A DNA stretch of 32,813 bases. It comes from Euryarchaeota archaeon UBA170. GTDB lineage: Archaea; Thermoplasmatota; Poseidoniia; Poseidoniales; Thalassarchaeaceae. The notes beneath the pieces are model-generated. The model was not told the DNA's origin, ran no database searches, and saw only the letters and a program-made list of their open reading frames with translations. The translations under genes were made by a program, and so were the position numbers. The DNA is taken from contig DALF01000044.1 of NCBI GenBank assembly GCA_002499345.1, forward strand, positions 1 to 32,813, read 5' to 3'. This document shows, in pieces, positions 8,494-18,202 of this stretch. Positions within the stretch are counted from its first letter, which is position 1; each line of letters begins with the position of its first letter.

Positions 8494-9428
8494 GGCAGTG
8501 GGTATGTCCTTCCATTAATGGAATGTAATAATACGTCATCCCTGCCCTCAACACTCAATACCCAAGCAGGAAAAGCGGCTTCCATTGACCTGATGGTGAC
8601 TGAGGTCACATCAACTCTCCACCACTCTAACATGATACTTCTCACTGAATTCTCACTTTGTTCTGATTCGCCCTGCCTCCTAGTGTCTATAATTGCAGGT
8701 AGTTTTGATATTAATTCCTCTTCATTCTTCCACCTTGATAAAGGTGGTTTGATTACCCTTAATTGCGGAGTTTCATTATCCCCTTCCCTATCTTCAAATA
8801 TAGAAAGATTAGATGACCATGGGTCTTCCATAATGATCCATTTACCCATTTCTACATCTCCTTCAGGTGAATATATCTCTCCTTTAACTTCCCATAATTT
8901 ACCCTCCAGAAGAACTGGATAAGTTAATGCATTTTCAAGATTTTTTTGTATGAGCCACGATTCTAGATTTACTACTGACTTTACTAGTCTGATTTCATCC
9001 TTATTAGCGGCTGGTAATTTACTACCTGACTCCACTGCATCCTCCTCTTCTTGGGGCAATGATACATCTAAGTCGCCTGAAAGTATTGCTTCGCCGAACC
9101 ATATTGACATTTTATTAGGGCCCCATGCAACTACTTGTGAGCTGGATGGAAATATCGAATCATGATAGTTGGGTAGCTCCCTTTGACTTAGTAGCCAGTG
9201 TCGACCCGGAGATGCATCCACTGACCATCTCTCCAGTTCGGCCCTACTGACTGGAAGTAAATCGGAAGGAATATGCCATACCATAACAGGAGACCCTTTG
9301 ATTTCACCGAATTCTGGTACTCTCTCTGCTACTCCCAGTAGCATGAATCCAGGTATACTAGAAACTTGTGAGGGCTCGGCTAATCGTACTCCCTTGACTG
9401 CCAATAGTTGCCTGACTGCGTCTTCCAC
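8490..9428 (-). CDS. Protein of unknown function
   Basis: A 312-residue soluble protein that I do not recognise. It is rich in Trp (for example EWWRVDV and MSIWFGEA) with alternating beta and helical segments and no signal peptide, membrane helix or obvious metal-binding motif. The start is GTG at 9428: upstream codons in frame contain no ATG, GTG or TTG before an in-frame TAG. It lies directly downstream of the RNA polymerase operon on the same strand, 66 bases after rpl30e, in the place where many euryarchaea have nusA and rpsL, but it resembles neither. It overlaps paralogue 4 tail to tail by four bases. Expression, and co-transcription with the polymerase operon, are possible but not shown. 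Confidence 0.6.
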   Translation of the reverse strand: MEDAVRQLLAVKGVRLAEPSQVSSIPGFMLLGVAERVPEFGEIKGSPVMVWHIPSDLLPVSRAELERWSVDASPGRHWLLSQRELPNYHDSIFPSSSQVVAWGPNKMSIWFGEAILSGDLDVSLPQEEEDAVESGSKLPAANKDEIRLVKSVVNLESWLIQKNLENALTYPVLLEGKLWEVKGEIYSPEGDVEMGKWIIMEDPWSSNLSIFEDREGDNETPQLRVIKPPLSRWKNEEELISKLPAIIDTRRQGESEQSENSVRSIMLEWWRVDVTSVTIRSMEAAFPAWVLSVEGRDDVLLHSINGRTYPLP

Positions 9429-9494
9429 AGCATACTGAGGGAGTCTACAGACTTGAAGCGTCCGATGATAGATAGCCTAAGCGGCCATTTCTCC

Positions 9495-9794
9495 CTAAGA
9501 CAGATTATGCTGAAGTGTTAGCAGGTCACTCTGACCTGGGTCAATAACGCATAGTGAGCTGACAGCGAACGGCTTGGCACATGCCGAACCCAGTTGCCTA
9601 TTCACCATGTGGACCCTGTGGATCGGGACTCCGGGATAACTATCAGATACATCAGATAGGAATCCCTCAGGGCAGTTGGCGGCGACAAGAACTAGCCTTG
9701 CATCTCCTCTTGCGCATGCGCCCATTGTTTCTCTCTGGCCGAAAATAATCTTTCCTGTGCTCAACGCCTGTTTTAGATTTCTTGTTAAATCCAT
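9495..9794 (-). CDS. rpl30e: Ribosomal protein L30e (eL30)
   Basis: A 99-residue eL30 of normal length. The family signature is clear: LTRNLKQALSTGKIIFGQRE at the N-terminus, then ARLVLVAANCP and a conserved hydrophobic core ending near VSSLCVIDPGQSD. It binds rRNA in the large ribosomal subunit. The ATG at 9794 is chosen over the longer frame to 9839 because a strong AGAGGTGA ribosome binding site (9799-9806) sits just upstream and the resulting N-terminus MDLTRNLK matches the family. It is the last gene of the rpoH-rpoB-rpoA1-rpoA2-rpl30e operon, the classic archaeal order, with the binding site overlapping the rpoA2 stop. Confidence 0.93.
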   Translation of the reverse strand: MDLTRNLKQALSTGKIIFGQRETMGACARGDARLVLVAANCPEGFLSDVSDSYPGVPIHRVHMVNRQLGSACAKPFAVSSLCVIDPGQSDLLTLQHNLS

Positions 9795-9804
9795 TTTTTC
9801 ACCT

Positions 9805-11376
9805 CTATGCCTCGTCTGGGATGTAGAATAAATCAACACTTCCAGTACCCAGCGCTATGGGTTGTCCCACAACGATATTTTCTGTAACGCCTCTCAGCTC
9901 ATCCCTCTCGCCTATTATCCCAGCCCTCAAAAGGTGGGAAACTGTAACTTCGAAGGCCGATCTAGCCAGAATACTATGTTTTGTTCCACTGACACCATGC
10001 CTTCCAATGGCTCTTACTTCGCCACTGCTGGTCATTACATCTGAGACAGTTATTAGATGCCTAACGTCAACATCTAATCCCGCTCCTTCCATGGTGTCTA
10101 GCATCTCATTTATTATGGCCTGTCTTGCGGCCTCGATACCTAGATAGGATTGAATCTCATTGATATTGTTAGTGTAGGTCCTAGACCTGTCAACACCAGC
10201 AAATTCGCTGACCTTAGCAAGATTTGATCCGATTGTAGAGATATAGTATTCATCGTTCTCTCCGGCTTGGACGTTGGCTCTGACGACTCCCCTAATTCCC
10301 TTGAGTTGAAGTTTCTTTATCTTATCTTCCAGCTGCAGAAGGTCCGTGTATGTAGGGGGGTCTGTAGCCAGAGTTTCCAGATCTTCTTTCTTAGCGATAC
10401 CTGGAATTATCTTCAGTTCAGAGGGTTTATCCTCTTTGTCAGATTCGATGTAGAGCCTAAGAGCCCTGCTTAGCTTATCCTTAACTTCGGCACCGTTCAT
10501 ATTCTTGAGCCTCATGTTGGACTTATTTAGCTTCAAACTAAGGTATCTCTGAGCGACTTCAACATCAATATTTGCGATGTCGCTAGTAGTTGTGGCTTCT
10601 AGTCCGGCCGCTATTTCCCTGACGAGCTTCTCGTTTGTTCTCAATGGCTTCCCTTTGGAATTCTTCTCATTCAGGTAGATCCTCATTGTGGGAGTGTTTG
10701 GTGATTTTCTTGCATCCACAATCTCTATGATTCTTGGGAGCCCTTGTGTTACGTTGACAGTAGCCACACCCGCATAATGGAAGGTTCTCATGGTCATCTG
10801 AGTACCGGGCTCTCCGATCGACTGCGCAGTAGTTATTCCTACGGCCTCGTGAGGGTCTGCCCTAGAGCCCAACAAAGAGTTGTTAGTTGAGTTGATTACC
10901 TTTCTTGCCTTTGCAGGCGTTAGTTTCTTTATGCCCCTGGCCCTAATGCCCTCTGTAAGGTCCATGATCATCCTGGGAGTGAGGCTGACATTAGCTTCCA
11001 CAGAAGTGGCGAGTAGCTGCTGATAGATTTCATCCTGGTGATCGACATCTCTAAGGATTTGAGATATCTTGTAATCGTTATCGAATTCTTCCAGAGGGAG
11101 CATTGACTTCCTCCTTCTCCTAGATGCCGCTGACTTCCTCCTGACTACAGTCTTCTCAGTAGAAGCGGCGGCGCTTCTTGCGGATTTCGAAGACGCGGCC
11201 ATCAAGTCGCTGATTCTCTGTGCGGTCCCTGAGTCGATACCACAAATCTGAGCGATTTGCCCAGGAGTTAGGACCTTGACATCATCCCACTTCCTATCGT
11301 CCGCTAGCTTGTGAGCGTACTCCTCATCAATCTGTAGATCCATTAGTTTCTTCTTTGTTGCACTCTTTACGACCAT
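9805..11376 (-). CDS. rpoA2: DNA-directed RNA polymerase subunit A'' with extra N-terminal HhH-like domain
   Basis: C-terminal portion of the split largest polymerase subunit. The core starts near residue 100 and includes DPHEAVGITTAQSIGEPGTQ (about residues 177-196) and MTMRTFHYAGVA, the bridge-helix/trigger-loop region of the family. At 523 residues it is roughly 100 longer than usual. The excess is an N-terminal extension: residues 1-60 form a helix-hairpin-helix-like unit (KKKLMDLQIDEEYAHKLADD...CGIDSGTA), followed by a basic, Ala/Ser-rich linker (RRKSAASRRRRKS). The same unit starts RpoH in this operon. The gene starts at ATG 11376, which overlaps the rpoA1 stop by one base and has an AGGAGGTGA site (11383-11391) upstream, so the extension is genuinely translated. 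Confidence 0.96.
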   Translation of the reverse strand: MVVKSATKKKLMDLQIDEEYAHKLADDRKWDDVKVLTPGQIAQICGIDSGTAQRISDLMAASSKSARSAAASTEKTVVRRKSAASRRRRKSMLPLEEFDNDYKISQILRDVDHQDEIYQQLLATSVEANVSLTPRMIMDLTEGIRARGIKKLTPAKARKVINSTNNSLLGSRADPHEAVGITTAQSIGEPGTQMTMRTFHYAGVATVNVTQGLPRIIEIVDARKSPNTPTMRIYLNEKNSKGKPLRTNEKLVREIAAGLEATTTSDIANIDVEVAQRYLSLKLNKSNMRLKNMNGAEVKDKLSRALRLYIESDKEDKPSELKIIPGIAKKEDLETLATDPPTYTDLLQLEDKIKKLQLKGIRGVVRANVQAGENDEYYISTIGSNLAKVSEFAGVDRSRTYTNNINEIQSYLGIEAARQAIINEMLDTMEGAGLDVDVRHLITVSDVMTSSGEVRAIGRHGVSGTKHSILARSAFEVTVSHLLRAGIIGERDELRGVTENIVVGQPIALGTGSVDLFYIPDEA

Positions 11377-14300
11377 CAGTTTTCACCTCCTAACGCATCA
11401 TCTAGAACCGCGGTTGTATCAAATGGCTTCCCTCCACGGCTTCTGGCTGGATCGACCCCATCTTCTCCATACTCGAACTGGATAATCCTGTTAGCTGTGT
11501 TCCGAACGGAACTCATGCCATCGTTTACTACCTTCAAGTCGTCCATTGCGTTGATGAGTCTTCTCTGCATATATCCTGACTTGGCCGTCCTTACCGCGGT
11601 GTCGACTAGTGACTCACGGCCAGATACAGATAGCATGAAGAATTCTGTTGGCTCCAATCCGCGCTTGAATGAAGAACCTACGAATCCCTTCTCTTGTGCT
11701 CCCTTGGAGTTACGTGGGAAGTGAGCAAGTACTCTGTCCTGATATCCTCTTTCAAGACGCTTTCCACGGACCTTAGGCTGACCTATGGAGCCCGCCATCA
11801 TAGCAAGGTTGTCCATAGATCCTCTGGCTCCCGATGTAGCCATCATAACCGCCGCGTTATCGGCCCCTAGGAATGACTTAGCTACATTACCCGATTCTGT
11901 CTTTGCTTCATCGAGAATCATCAGGATATTTTCCTCTAGTGTTTCGAGGGGAGTCCTTCCTGGACGGGACTCATACCTGCGTCCGTCTTTCCCAAACTTC
12001 TCTAACTCGATGTCTACCGCATCACTCCCGCGTTGGTTGATCTCGGATATTTCATTCTTGGCCTCTGGGGGTAGATCTTCATCATCTATTCCCGTGGTGA
12101 ATCCTAATGCGGTACATATGGATATGGTCATTCTTGTCATTCTGTCCAAGAACTCTGCACCGGCTTCAGACCCGTGGGTATGGACCACAGCATCCAGAAG
12201 TCTGCCATCTTCAGCACCGATACCCCTCTTGTCTATAGTTCCCGAGACGTTACCTTTGCCAACATTGACCTGATCCCCTATTCTACTGATATAGTCGAGC
12301 TTGAATCCTTCTGGGACGATTAGGCTGAAAACGTCACTACCTCTGTATCCAACTACTCCGTTTTCCTCGACTTCCGGAGGCAGTTCTCCATCCCAGTTTG
12401 TATCTCCTAAGACTTGCATAACCAGTTTTTTGGGCAATATTCTATTGCCGTGAGTGAGTAGATATGCCCCTGAAATATGATCATGAATTCCGCCGATAAC
12501 ACTGCCACCGTATCTTGGTGTGATTATGTGCTCCTGGACTCTCATCAGGATCTTTGCCTCTGCTCTCGCTTCCTCACTCTGTATGACGTGTAGATTCATT
12601 TCGTCACCATCGAAATCAGCGTTATAGGGTGTACAGTCTGCCAGATTGAATCTGAATGTCTTTCCTGGCATTACTCTTACCTCATGCACCATCATGGACA
12701 TTCTATGAAGGGAGGGTTGCCTATTGAACAGAGATACATCACCATCTATCAGATGCCTCTCCACCACAACACCTGGACGTGGATTGCCATCAAGATCGTG
12801 TGTACTGAGCCTGTCCTCAATATCTGTCCCCATGGAATTACCATAGTCATCTTCAATTTCAGGACTTCCACAGTGTGGGCACGTAACTTCCAGATGCTCC
12901 GGAAGATATTCGGTAGGATTTTCCATCTCCCACTTCCATCTGTAATGAATTGCCGCCCTCGGATCGTTTTCAGGGAGAGGCAGTCCCCTGTCATCCTCGC
13001 CTTTCAGGTTGGATAGTGTTGAGTCTAGATCCACTCCCCACTCCTCTTCCAGTTCTCCGAAAGAGTTTCTTCTCTTTTGCTGTTTGAGAACAAGTCCGGG
13101 CAAGAAGTTCGGCGCAGGAAGAACCTCATTCAAATCTGGCCTGTATCCAGCGTATGGCTCATCATCGCTACCCGAATGGCATTGAGGATTGAGACATCTA
13201 AATCCAGCCCAGATATACTTTGTTCGATCCGTGATTCTTACTCTGAATCTGTCTCCCCTGATGATGTAGTTAACACCTGGATGAACATCAGGGCCCCTAA
13301 GGATCATCTGTCTGAGTTGCTCCCTATTCCTGCTTGTAACTCTGATAGGCACGGTTAGTTCCTTAGCTGTTTGGACAGGTATTCCAACTTCGTTTATGCC
13401 CAAATTAGGATCTGGACTGATTACAGTTCTAGCACAGAAGTTCACTCTCTTACCCGAGAGGTTACTTCTGAAGCGACCTTCCTTGCCTTTCAATCTCTGA
13501 GCTAGTGTTTTCAGAGGCCTACCAGAACGGTGTCTGGCAGGCGGGATGCCGCTGGTCTGATTATCGAAGTAGGTGGTACAGTGGTACTGGAGAAGTTCCC
13601 AAAGGTCCTCGACGATTAGCTGTGGCGCTCCTGCGTCCCTATTCTCCCTCAGCCTCTGGTTGATTCTCAGAACGTCAACGAGTTTGTGTGTTAGGTCATC
13701 TTCTGATCTATCTCCACTGTCAAGGGTGATAGATGGCCTCACAGTGATTGGAGGTACGGGAAGTACCTTCATAATAGTCCATTCCGGCCTAGCAGCATCC
13801 TTGTCCATTCCAAGGAAGATAAGGTGCTCATCAGGTATTCTCTCTAGCCACTCACGAATATCACGCGCATTCAGCTTATGCTCGCCCTTGTTGTCTTTCT
13901 TTTCTTTGAAAGTTGAAGGCTTATCCAGGATAATCTTGCCTTGTTCTGCACCACAGTGCATGCAAATTGTTCTCTTTTTACTGGAGCACTCCTTCTCAAT
14001 ATCTTTGATAGTGTTCTTGAATTCTGTAGAGCCGACACCGTGCTTTATGATAACGTCCTTTACTTTGTCTGTGTAGTAGTCTTGCTCTGACTTTTCAGGA
14101 TCGACAGGGTGTGTATCTGGCTTGTCATGAAGAAGTATCTTGCTACATGTGTTGCATGTGCACTTCAGTGAGGTCTTGATTAAATTGGTGAAACCTATGT
14201 GCATTACAGGTAACTCAAGAGCGATATGGCCGAAGTGACTAGGGCACTCATCATGCTTATTTCCACATGTCTCACACCTTACCCCGGGATCAATAACACC

Positions 14301-14468
14301 CATTTTTGGGTCCATTAGCCCCTGCTTGAAGGGGTGGCCATCGTCTTTGTAAGTATCCGCCGTCTTAACCTCAACAGAGGACATCTTTCGAATTTCGTTA
14401 GGATCCATCAATGTGAACTTGATGGCCTCTATTCTCTTTGGAATTTTAGCTGCGTCTTTGGCACTCAT
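11376..14468 (-). CDS. rpoA1: DNA-directed RNA polymerase subunit A' with cysteine-rich insertion
   Basis: N-terminal part of the largest polymerase subunit, carrying the catalytic magnesium site NADFDGDEMN (Asp618, Asp620, Asp622). N-terminal zinc ligands are visible in CETCGNKHDECPSHFGH and in CTCNTC/CMHCG. Its 1030 residues exceed the roughly 880-900 usual for archaeal A'. The extra length lies between HPGVNYIIRGDRFRVRITDR and VERHLIDGDVSLFNRQPS, about residues 412-565, where most archaea have a short linker. The insertion holds CLNPQC (Cys425, Cys430) and CPHC (Cys530, Cys533), a four-cysteine set suggesting an additional zinc site. It overlaps rpoB by four bases (ATGA) and rpoA2 by one. 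Confidence 0.97.
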   Translation of the reverse strand: MSAKDAAKIPKRIEAIKFTLMDPNEIRKMSSVEVKTADTYKDDGHPFKQGLMDPKMGVIDPGVRCETCGNKHDECPSHFGHIALELPVMHIGFTNLIKTSLKCTCNTCSKILLHDKPDTHPVDPEKSEQDYYTDKVKDVIIKHGVGSTEFKNTIKDIEKECSSKKRTICMHCGAEQGKIILDKPSTFKEKKDNKGEHKLNARDIREWLERIPDEHLIFLGMDKDAARPEWTIMKVLPVPPITVRPSITLDSGDRSEDDLTHKLVDVLRINQRLRENRDAGAPQLIVEDLWELLQYHCTTYFDNQTSGIPPARHRSGRPLKTLAQRLKGKEGRFRSNLSGKRVNFCARTVISPDPNLGINEVGIPVQTAKELTVPIRVTSRNREQLRQMILRGPDVHPGVNYIIRGDRFRVRITDRTKYIWAGFRCLNPQCHSGSDDEPYAGYRPDLNEVLPAPNFLPGLVLKQQKRRNSFGELEEEWGVDLDSTLSNLKGEDDRGLPLPENDPRAAIHYRWKWEMENPTEYLPEHLEVTCPHCGSPEIEDDYGNSMGTDIEDRLSTHDLDGNPRPGVVVERHLIDGDVSLFNRQPSLHRMSMMVHEVRVMPGKTFRFNLADCTPYNADFDGDEMNLHVIQSEEARAEAKILMRVQEHIITPRYGGSVIGGIHDHISGAYLLTHGNRILPKKLVMQVLGDTNWDGELPPEVEENGVVGYRGSDVFSLIVPEGFKLDYISRIGDQVNVGKGNVSGTIDKRGIGAEDGRLLDAVVHTHGSEAGAEFLDRMTRMTISICTALGFTTGIDDEDLPPEAKNEISEINQRGSDAVDIELEKFGKDGRRYESRPGRTPLETLEENILMILDEAKTESGNVAKSFLGADNAAVMMATSGARGSMDNLAMMAGSIGQPKVRGKRLERGYQDRVLAHFPRNSKGAQEKGFVGSSFKRGLEPTEFFMLSVSGRESLVDTAVRTAKSGYMQRRLINAMDDLKVVNDGMSSVRNTANRIIQFEYGEDGVDPARSRGGKPFDTTAVLDDALGGEN
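11383..11391 (-). promoter_or_regulatory. Strong ribosome binding site of rpoA2
   Basis: AGGAGGTGA on the minus strand, six bases from the ATG at 11376, inside the end of rpoA1. It fixes the rpoA2 start and therefore shows that the N-terminal extension of RpoA'' belongs to the protein. Confidence 0.8.
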
Positions 14469-17400
14469 CTTCTGTCCTCCAGTTCAAGTCTCATAGCTAC
14501 GCCGAGACTTTTCATCTCGTCGAGAAGTAGCTTGAATGCATAGGATGTCTGGACAGAATGGACGTCCGCTCTATCTCCGCAGGAAGGGCATACAGTAGTC
14601 CTCCTCTTCCAGTCATAATATGCCACATGCCCGCATCTTGGCGTATTACAAACCATCAATGGCCAGCCATCTGACTCGTCTAACAAACGGTCCTTAATGA
14701 CCATGGAAGCTCCGTGTGAAATTAAGCAATCTCTTTCCATCTCTCCGAATCTCAGACCACCCTGTCTAGCTCGTCCTTCCGTTGGTTGCCTAGTGAGAAT
14801 CTGAACCCTTCCTCTACTTCTTGCGTGTAACTTACTGCTGACAAGATGGTGAAGCCTCTGGTAATAGATGACTCCAACGAATACCTCTGCTGGATATTGC
14901 TCGCCTGTTTCCCCACTGACCATGTTCTCTCTGCCCGTGTGGTTGAATCCGTTCCTGAGCAGACCGGACCTGAGGGAGTCCTCCTTCTCACCGGTGAAGG
15001 CCGTTCCATCTATTCTTCTAGCCTCGAGAGATCCTACCTTCCCCCCAATCATCTCTAGAACGTGGGCTACAGTCATTCTGGATGGGATAGCGTGTGGATT
15101 GATGATCAAATCTGGTATAGTTCCATCTGCTGTGAATGGCATATCCCTCTCTTCAACTATTCTTCCAATGATTCCTTTCTGACCGTGGCGACTGGCGAAT
15201 TTGTCTCCCAGCTCGGGAATTTTATTTGTTCTGACTGTAATCCTTACTAGTCTGCCAGAATCTAGTGACTCTGTTACGAAAACATTGTCTACCCATCCAT
15301 ATTCTCCGTGCCTTACCATCATGGACGATTCCCTTCTCTCTTGAGCTTGTAGGAACGCGCCATGAGCCTCTTCGAGGAATCTTGGTGGGCTGGTTTTCCC
15401 AACGAGTACTGCTGAGTCCGGTCCACCTCCGCTGGATAAGAACTCCTCTGGAACAGGTAGCCCGTCCCTCTCTAGATGGGCATAGCTATCGAATGACTTC
15501 ATACCTTTGACTTCATCGAGTCCAGTTCCGGGGACCTCTATCCTCTCTTCTTGACCCCCAGGGAACCTTCTGTTTTCGGCATTGTATGTTCGAATAAATG
15601 TAGATCTACCCAAGCCACGCTCAACAGAGGCCTTGTTCATTATAACCGCGTCCTGCATGTTGTACCCATGATGACTCATTATGGCGACGACAAGATTCTG
15701 CCCCCCTGGCCTGCTGTTGAAATTAGTAGTATCCATCGCTCTGGTTCCAACAACCGATACCTGCGGATAATGCATCACATGTGCCCTAGTGTCGGGCCTC
15801 AGACGATAGTTGGCGCTTGGAAGCCCCAGGCTCTGCTTTACCATTGCAGTTCCGCCTGTTACACGAGGAGTAGAGTTGTGCTCAGGGTATGGGACTAATG
15901 CAGCGCATACGCCTAGGATGAGTTGAGGATCAATCTCTACATGCGTGTATACTAATACTGTATTGTCTTTCTTCTCTTTCTTTCGAAGGACATCTATTTC
16001 TTTCTGGTGATAGTTAAGAGGTACCGAGAACCTTTCAGTAACCGTACTTCCGTCTGGCATCTGTACCTCGACTTTGAGTTTCGCCTTCGAAATCTCTTCA
16101 TCTCCAAGATTACTCCATTCAACCTTCGCTGGATCCATAGGCCTCTTATTCTTAGGTGAAAAGTCGGGCAGATCGAATGGCCGGGGTGCGATTAGTAAGT
16201 CCTCCTCTTCCTCGGCATCTACCCATTCAATTACTCCTGACGAAACCAAATCAGAGAATGTTATCTCACCTGTCCTTAGGCCTTCAAGGTGGAACTTTGC
16301 TAGATTTAGAGTTCCATCTTCCAGTACTAAGAGAGGCCTCATAATTCTTCCTCGATCGGTGTTGATGAACACGTCTCTGTTTTCAGTATCATGACGTATG
16401 CTTACCTCTGGCCTGATTCGTCCCGATCTTCTCCTTCTCTTGAATTGTGAAACGAGTTTGTTGGGCCTCTTATGGAGTCCAAAGATATCTCCGTTGACGT
16501 GAATCCTAGAGCCATCTGCCCAACCTTCTGGATTGGGATTGACTCCTGCTTCGACTAAGAGCTCCTTGACATCATCCTCTGGGACCTCTTCCGAAACGTC
16601 GATCATTTGCGCCGCGTTCTTCACAAGACCACAATTCTGGCCTTCTGGAGTCTCATTGGGGCATAGTCTGCCCCAGTGTGTCGGGTGGAGATCTCTGGCC
16701 TCGAAGTGGGGCTGACTTCTTACAAGCGGGCTAGTTACCCTCCTCATATGGGAAAGTGAAGCCAGATATGTTGTTCTATCTAGGAGTTGGCTAACTCCGG
16801 ATCTACCGCCCACCCAGTTTCCTGTTGCGAGAGCGTGCATTATCTTCGAAGTCAGTACATCTGGCCGTAGGCAGGAATTAATTTTCAACTCCCTCTTCCG
16901 GTTATGGTGCCTCTCAAGCTGATATTTCAGATCCCTTGCTAGTCCTTGAACACCTACTCTGAAAAGATCCTCCATCAAATCCCCTGCAAGTCTGACTCTC
17001 TTGTTAGCGTAGTGATCCTTATCGTTTGGATCCCTATTAGTTATGGCCATCTCCAGTACCTGTCTTACTATCCTACCAAGGAATATAGCCTTCTTTGTCC
17101 TTACGCCATCATCCGATCCAAGGTGAGGGAGGAGTTCCTTGTCCAGTAAATTCTGTATTCTAGATTCCCTGTATTCCTTCTGCTGGCCGGCCGCGAATTT
17201 CTTCTCGAGCCATGCCATGGCCTCTTCAGTATTATCTACCCCATATTCTGGATTATCCTTCACATCATTGAGATTGGCGACTGTGTATTTCATTGCTTCA
17301 ACTGGACCTGCGATAGCAGAGAAAATATCCCTATCGTTCTCCATCCCAAGTGCCCTCATTAGTAGAACAACGGGTATTGCAGTAGTTCCAGCGCTTGGTA

Positions 17401-18190
17401 TTTTGACCATTAGCATTCCGTCACGTCTCTTTTCGACATTGATCGGCTTCCTGACCCCGTCTTTCTGAGAGAATATCTTTGCTACCTCTGTCTCATGAGC
17501 GTATTTCTTATTCTTCTCTACGGTAACTCTGTTAGGTGCCAGATCTTCCATCGAGATTAGGACTCTCTCAGTGCCGTTGATGATGTAATAGCCTCCAGGG
17601 TCCAGAGGGTCCTCTCCGGCCTTTCTGAGAAGCTCTTTATGCCTCTGAGCATCCTCCGCTGATGTCGTAGGAGACAGTTTCAGCGACTTTTCTTGTGTAC
17701 CTGCTATGTGATCTGGATGTAAATTACATCTGCCAGACCTAACCATTATTGGAAGGTTTCCAATATGCACCCCTTCTTCCTCTATGAATCCAATATCAGA
17801 TTCTGATGTAGAAGGAGGAAGGTCGTCTCTGTATATCTTGAAATCCATGTATATAGGGGAGAAATATGTTAGCTTCCTTAGACGGCATTCTAGGGGAGTG
17901 GCAGGATGCTCTGCACCATTAGCCTCACGTACTGTGGGAGCACCTAAACGAATATTCTTCATCCTAATGTAAATCTCCTTATCTAAGACGTCAAGCTTGA
18001 TCATTCCCCCCGCGTCTTGTCCGCCTGGGACATCTTCCAAAGGATCATCACTACCAATCCTGATTCCTCTCACTATTTTCTCCATTCGGCTACTCTTGCC
18101 GTCTCCGATAGGAATGCAATCATTGTAAGATGCTAACTGATGGTTAACCATGCTTCTGTGTGCGAAATAACTCTCTACTATCTCCTTCAT
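14465..18190 (-). CDS. rpoB: DNA-directed RNA polymerase subunit B (unsplit)
   Basis: Second-largest polymerase subunit, 1241 residues, as a single polypeptide rather than the B'/B'' pair of many methanogens and halophiles. It reads through all expected blocks: DPGGYYIINGTERVLISMED near residue 200, LCPNETPEGQNCGLVKNAAQ near 515, ELGDKFASRHGQKGIIGRIV near 990 (catalytic-site lysine and clamp contacts), and the C-terminal RQGGLRFGEMERDCLISHGA block. A zinc site CNTPRCGH...CPSCG lies at about 1180-1200. A TGAGGAGGAA ribosome binding site (18196-18205) overlaps the rpoH stop. Together with A', A'' and H it forms the transcription core. Length is slightly above average, and I saw no clear large insertion. 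Confidence 0.97.
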   Translation of the reverse strand: MKEIVESYFAHRSMVNHQLASYNDCIPIGDGKSSRMEKIVRGIRIGSDDPLEDVPGGQDAGGMIKLDVLDKEIYIRMKNIRLGAPTVREANGAEHPATPLECRLRKLTYFSPIYMDFKIYRDDLPPSTSESDIGFIEEEGVHIGNLPIMVRSGRCNLHPDHIAGTQEKSLKLSPTTSAEDAQRHKELLRKAGEDPLDPGGYYIINGTERVLISMEDLAPNRVTVEKNKKYAHETEVAKIFSQKDGVRKPINVEKRRDGMLMVKIPSAGTTAIPVVLLMRALGMENDRDIFSAIAGPVEAMKYTVANLNDVKDNPEYGVDNTEEAMAWLEKKFAAGQQKEYRESRIQNLLDKELLPHLGSDDGVRTKKAIFLGRIVRQVLEMAITNRDPNDKDHYANKRVRLAGDLMEDLFRVGVQGLARDLKYQLERHHNRKRELKINSCLRPDVLTSKIMHALATGNWVGGRSGVSQLLDRTTYLASLSHMRRVTSPLVRSQPHFEARDLHPTHWGRLCPNETPEGQNCGLVKNAAQMIDVSEEVPEDDVKELLVEAGVNPNPEGWADGSRIHVNGDIFGLHKRPNKLVSQFKRRRRSGRIRPEVSIRHDTENRDVFINTDRGRIMRPLLVLEDGTLNLAKFHLEGLRTGEITFSDLVSSGVIEWVDAEEEEDLLIAPRPFDLPDFSPKNKRPMDPAKVEWSNLGDEEISKAKLKVEVQMPDGSTVTERFSVPLNYHQKEIDVLRKKEKKDNTVLVYTHVEIDPQLILGVCAALVPYPEHNSTPRVTGGTAMVKQSLGLPSANYRLRPDTRAHVMHYPQVSVVGTRAMDTTNFNSRPGGQNLVVAIMSHHGYNMQDAVIMNKASVERGLGRSTFIRTYNAENRRFPGGQEERIEVPGTGLDEVKGMKSFDSYAHLERDGLPVPEEFLSSGGGPDSAVLVGKTSPPRFLEEAHGAFLQAQERRESSMMVRHGEYGWVDNVFVTESLDSGRLVRITVRTNKIPELGDKFASRHGQKGIIGRIVEERDMPFTADGTIPDLIINPHAIPSRMTVAHVLEMIGGKVGSLEARRIDGTAFTGEKEDSLRSGLLRNGFNHTGRENMVSGETGEQYPAEVFVGVIYYQRLHHLVSSKLHARSRGRVQILTRQPTEGRARQGGLRFGEMERDCLISHGASMVIKDRLLDESDGWPLMVCNTPRCGHVAYYDWKRRTTVCPSCGDRADVHSVQTSYAFKLLLDEMKSLGVAMRLELEDRR

Positions 18191-18202
18191 ATTAATTCCT
18201 CC

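Noticed and set aside
11785..12273. Long plus-strand frame opposite rpoA1
   Set aside because: It is the antisense shadow of a highly conserved gene; the translation is low-complexity Ser/Ile/Leu without motifs.
13573..14076. Another long plus-strand frame opposite rpoA1
   Set aside because: Antisense to the conserved zinc region of RpoA'; no ribosome binding site and no recognisable protein.
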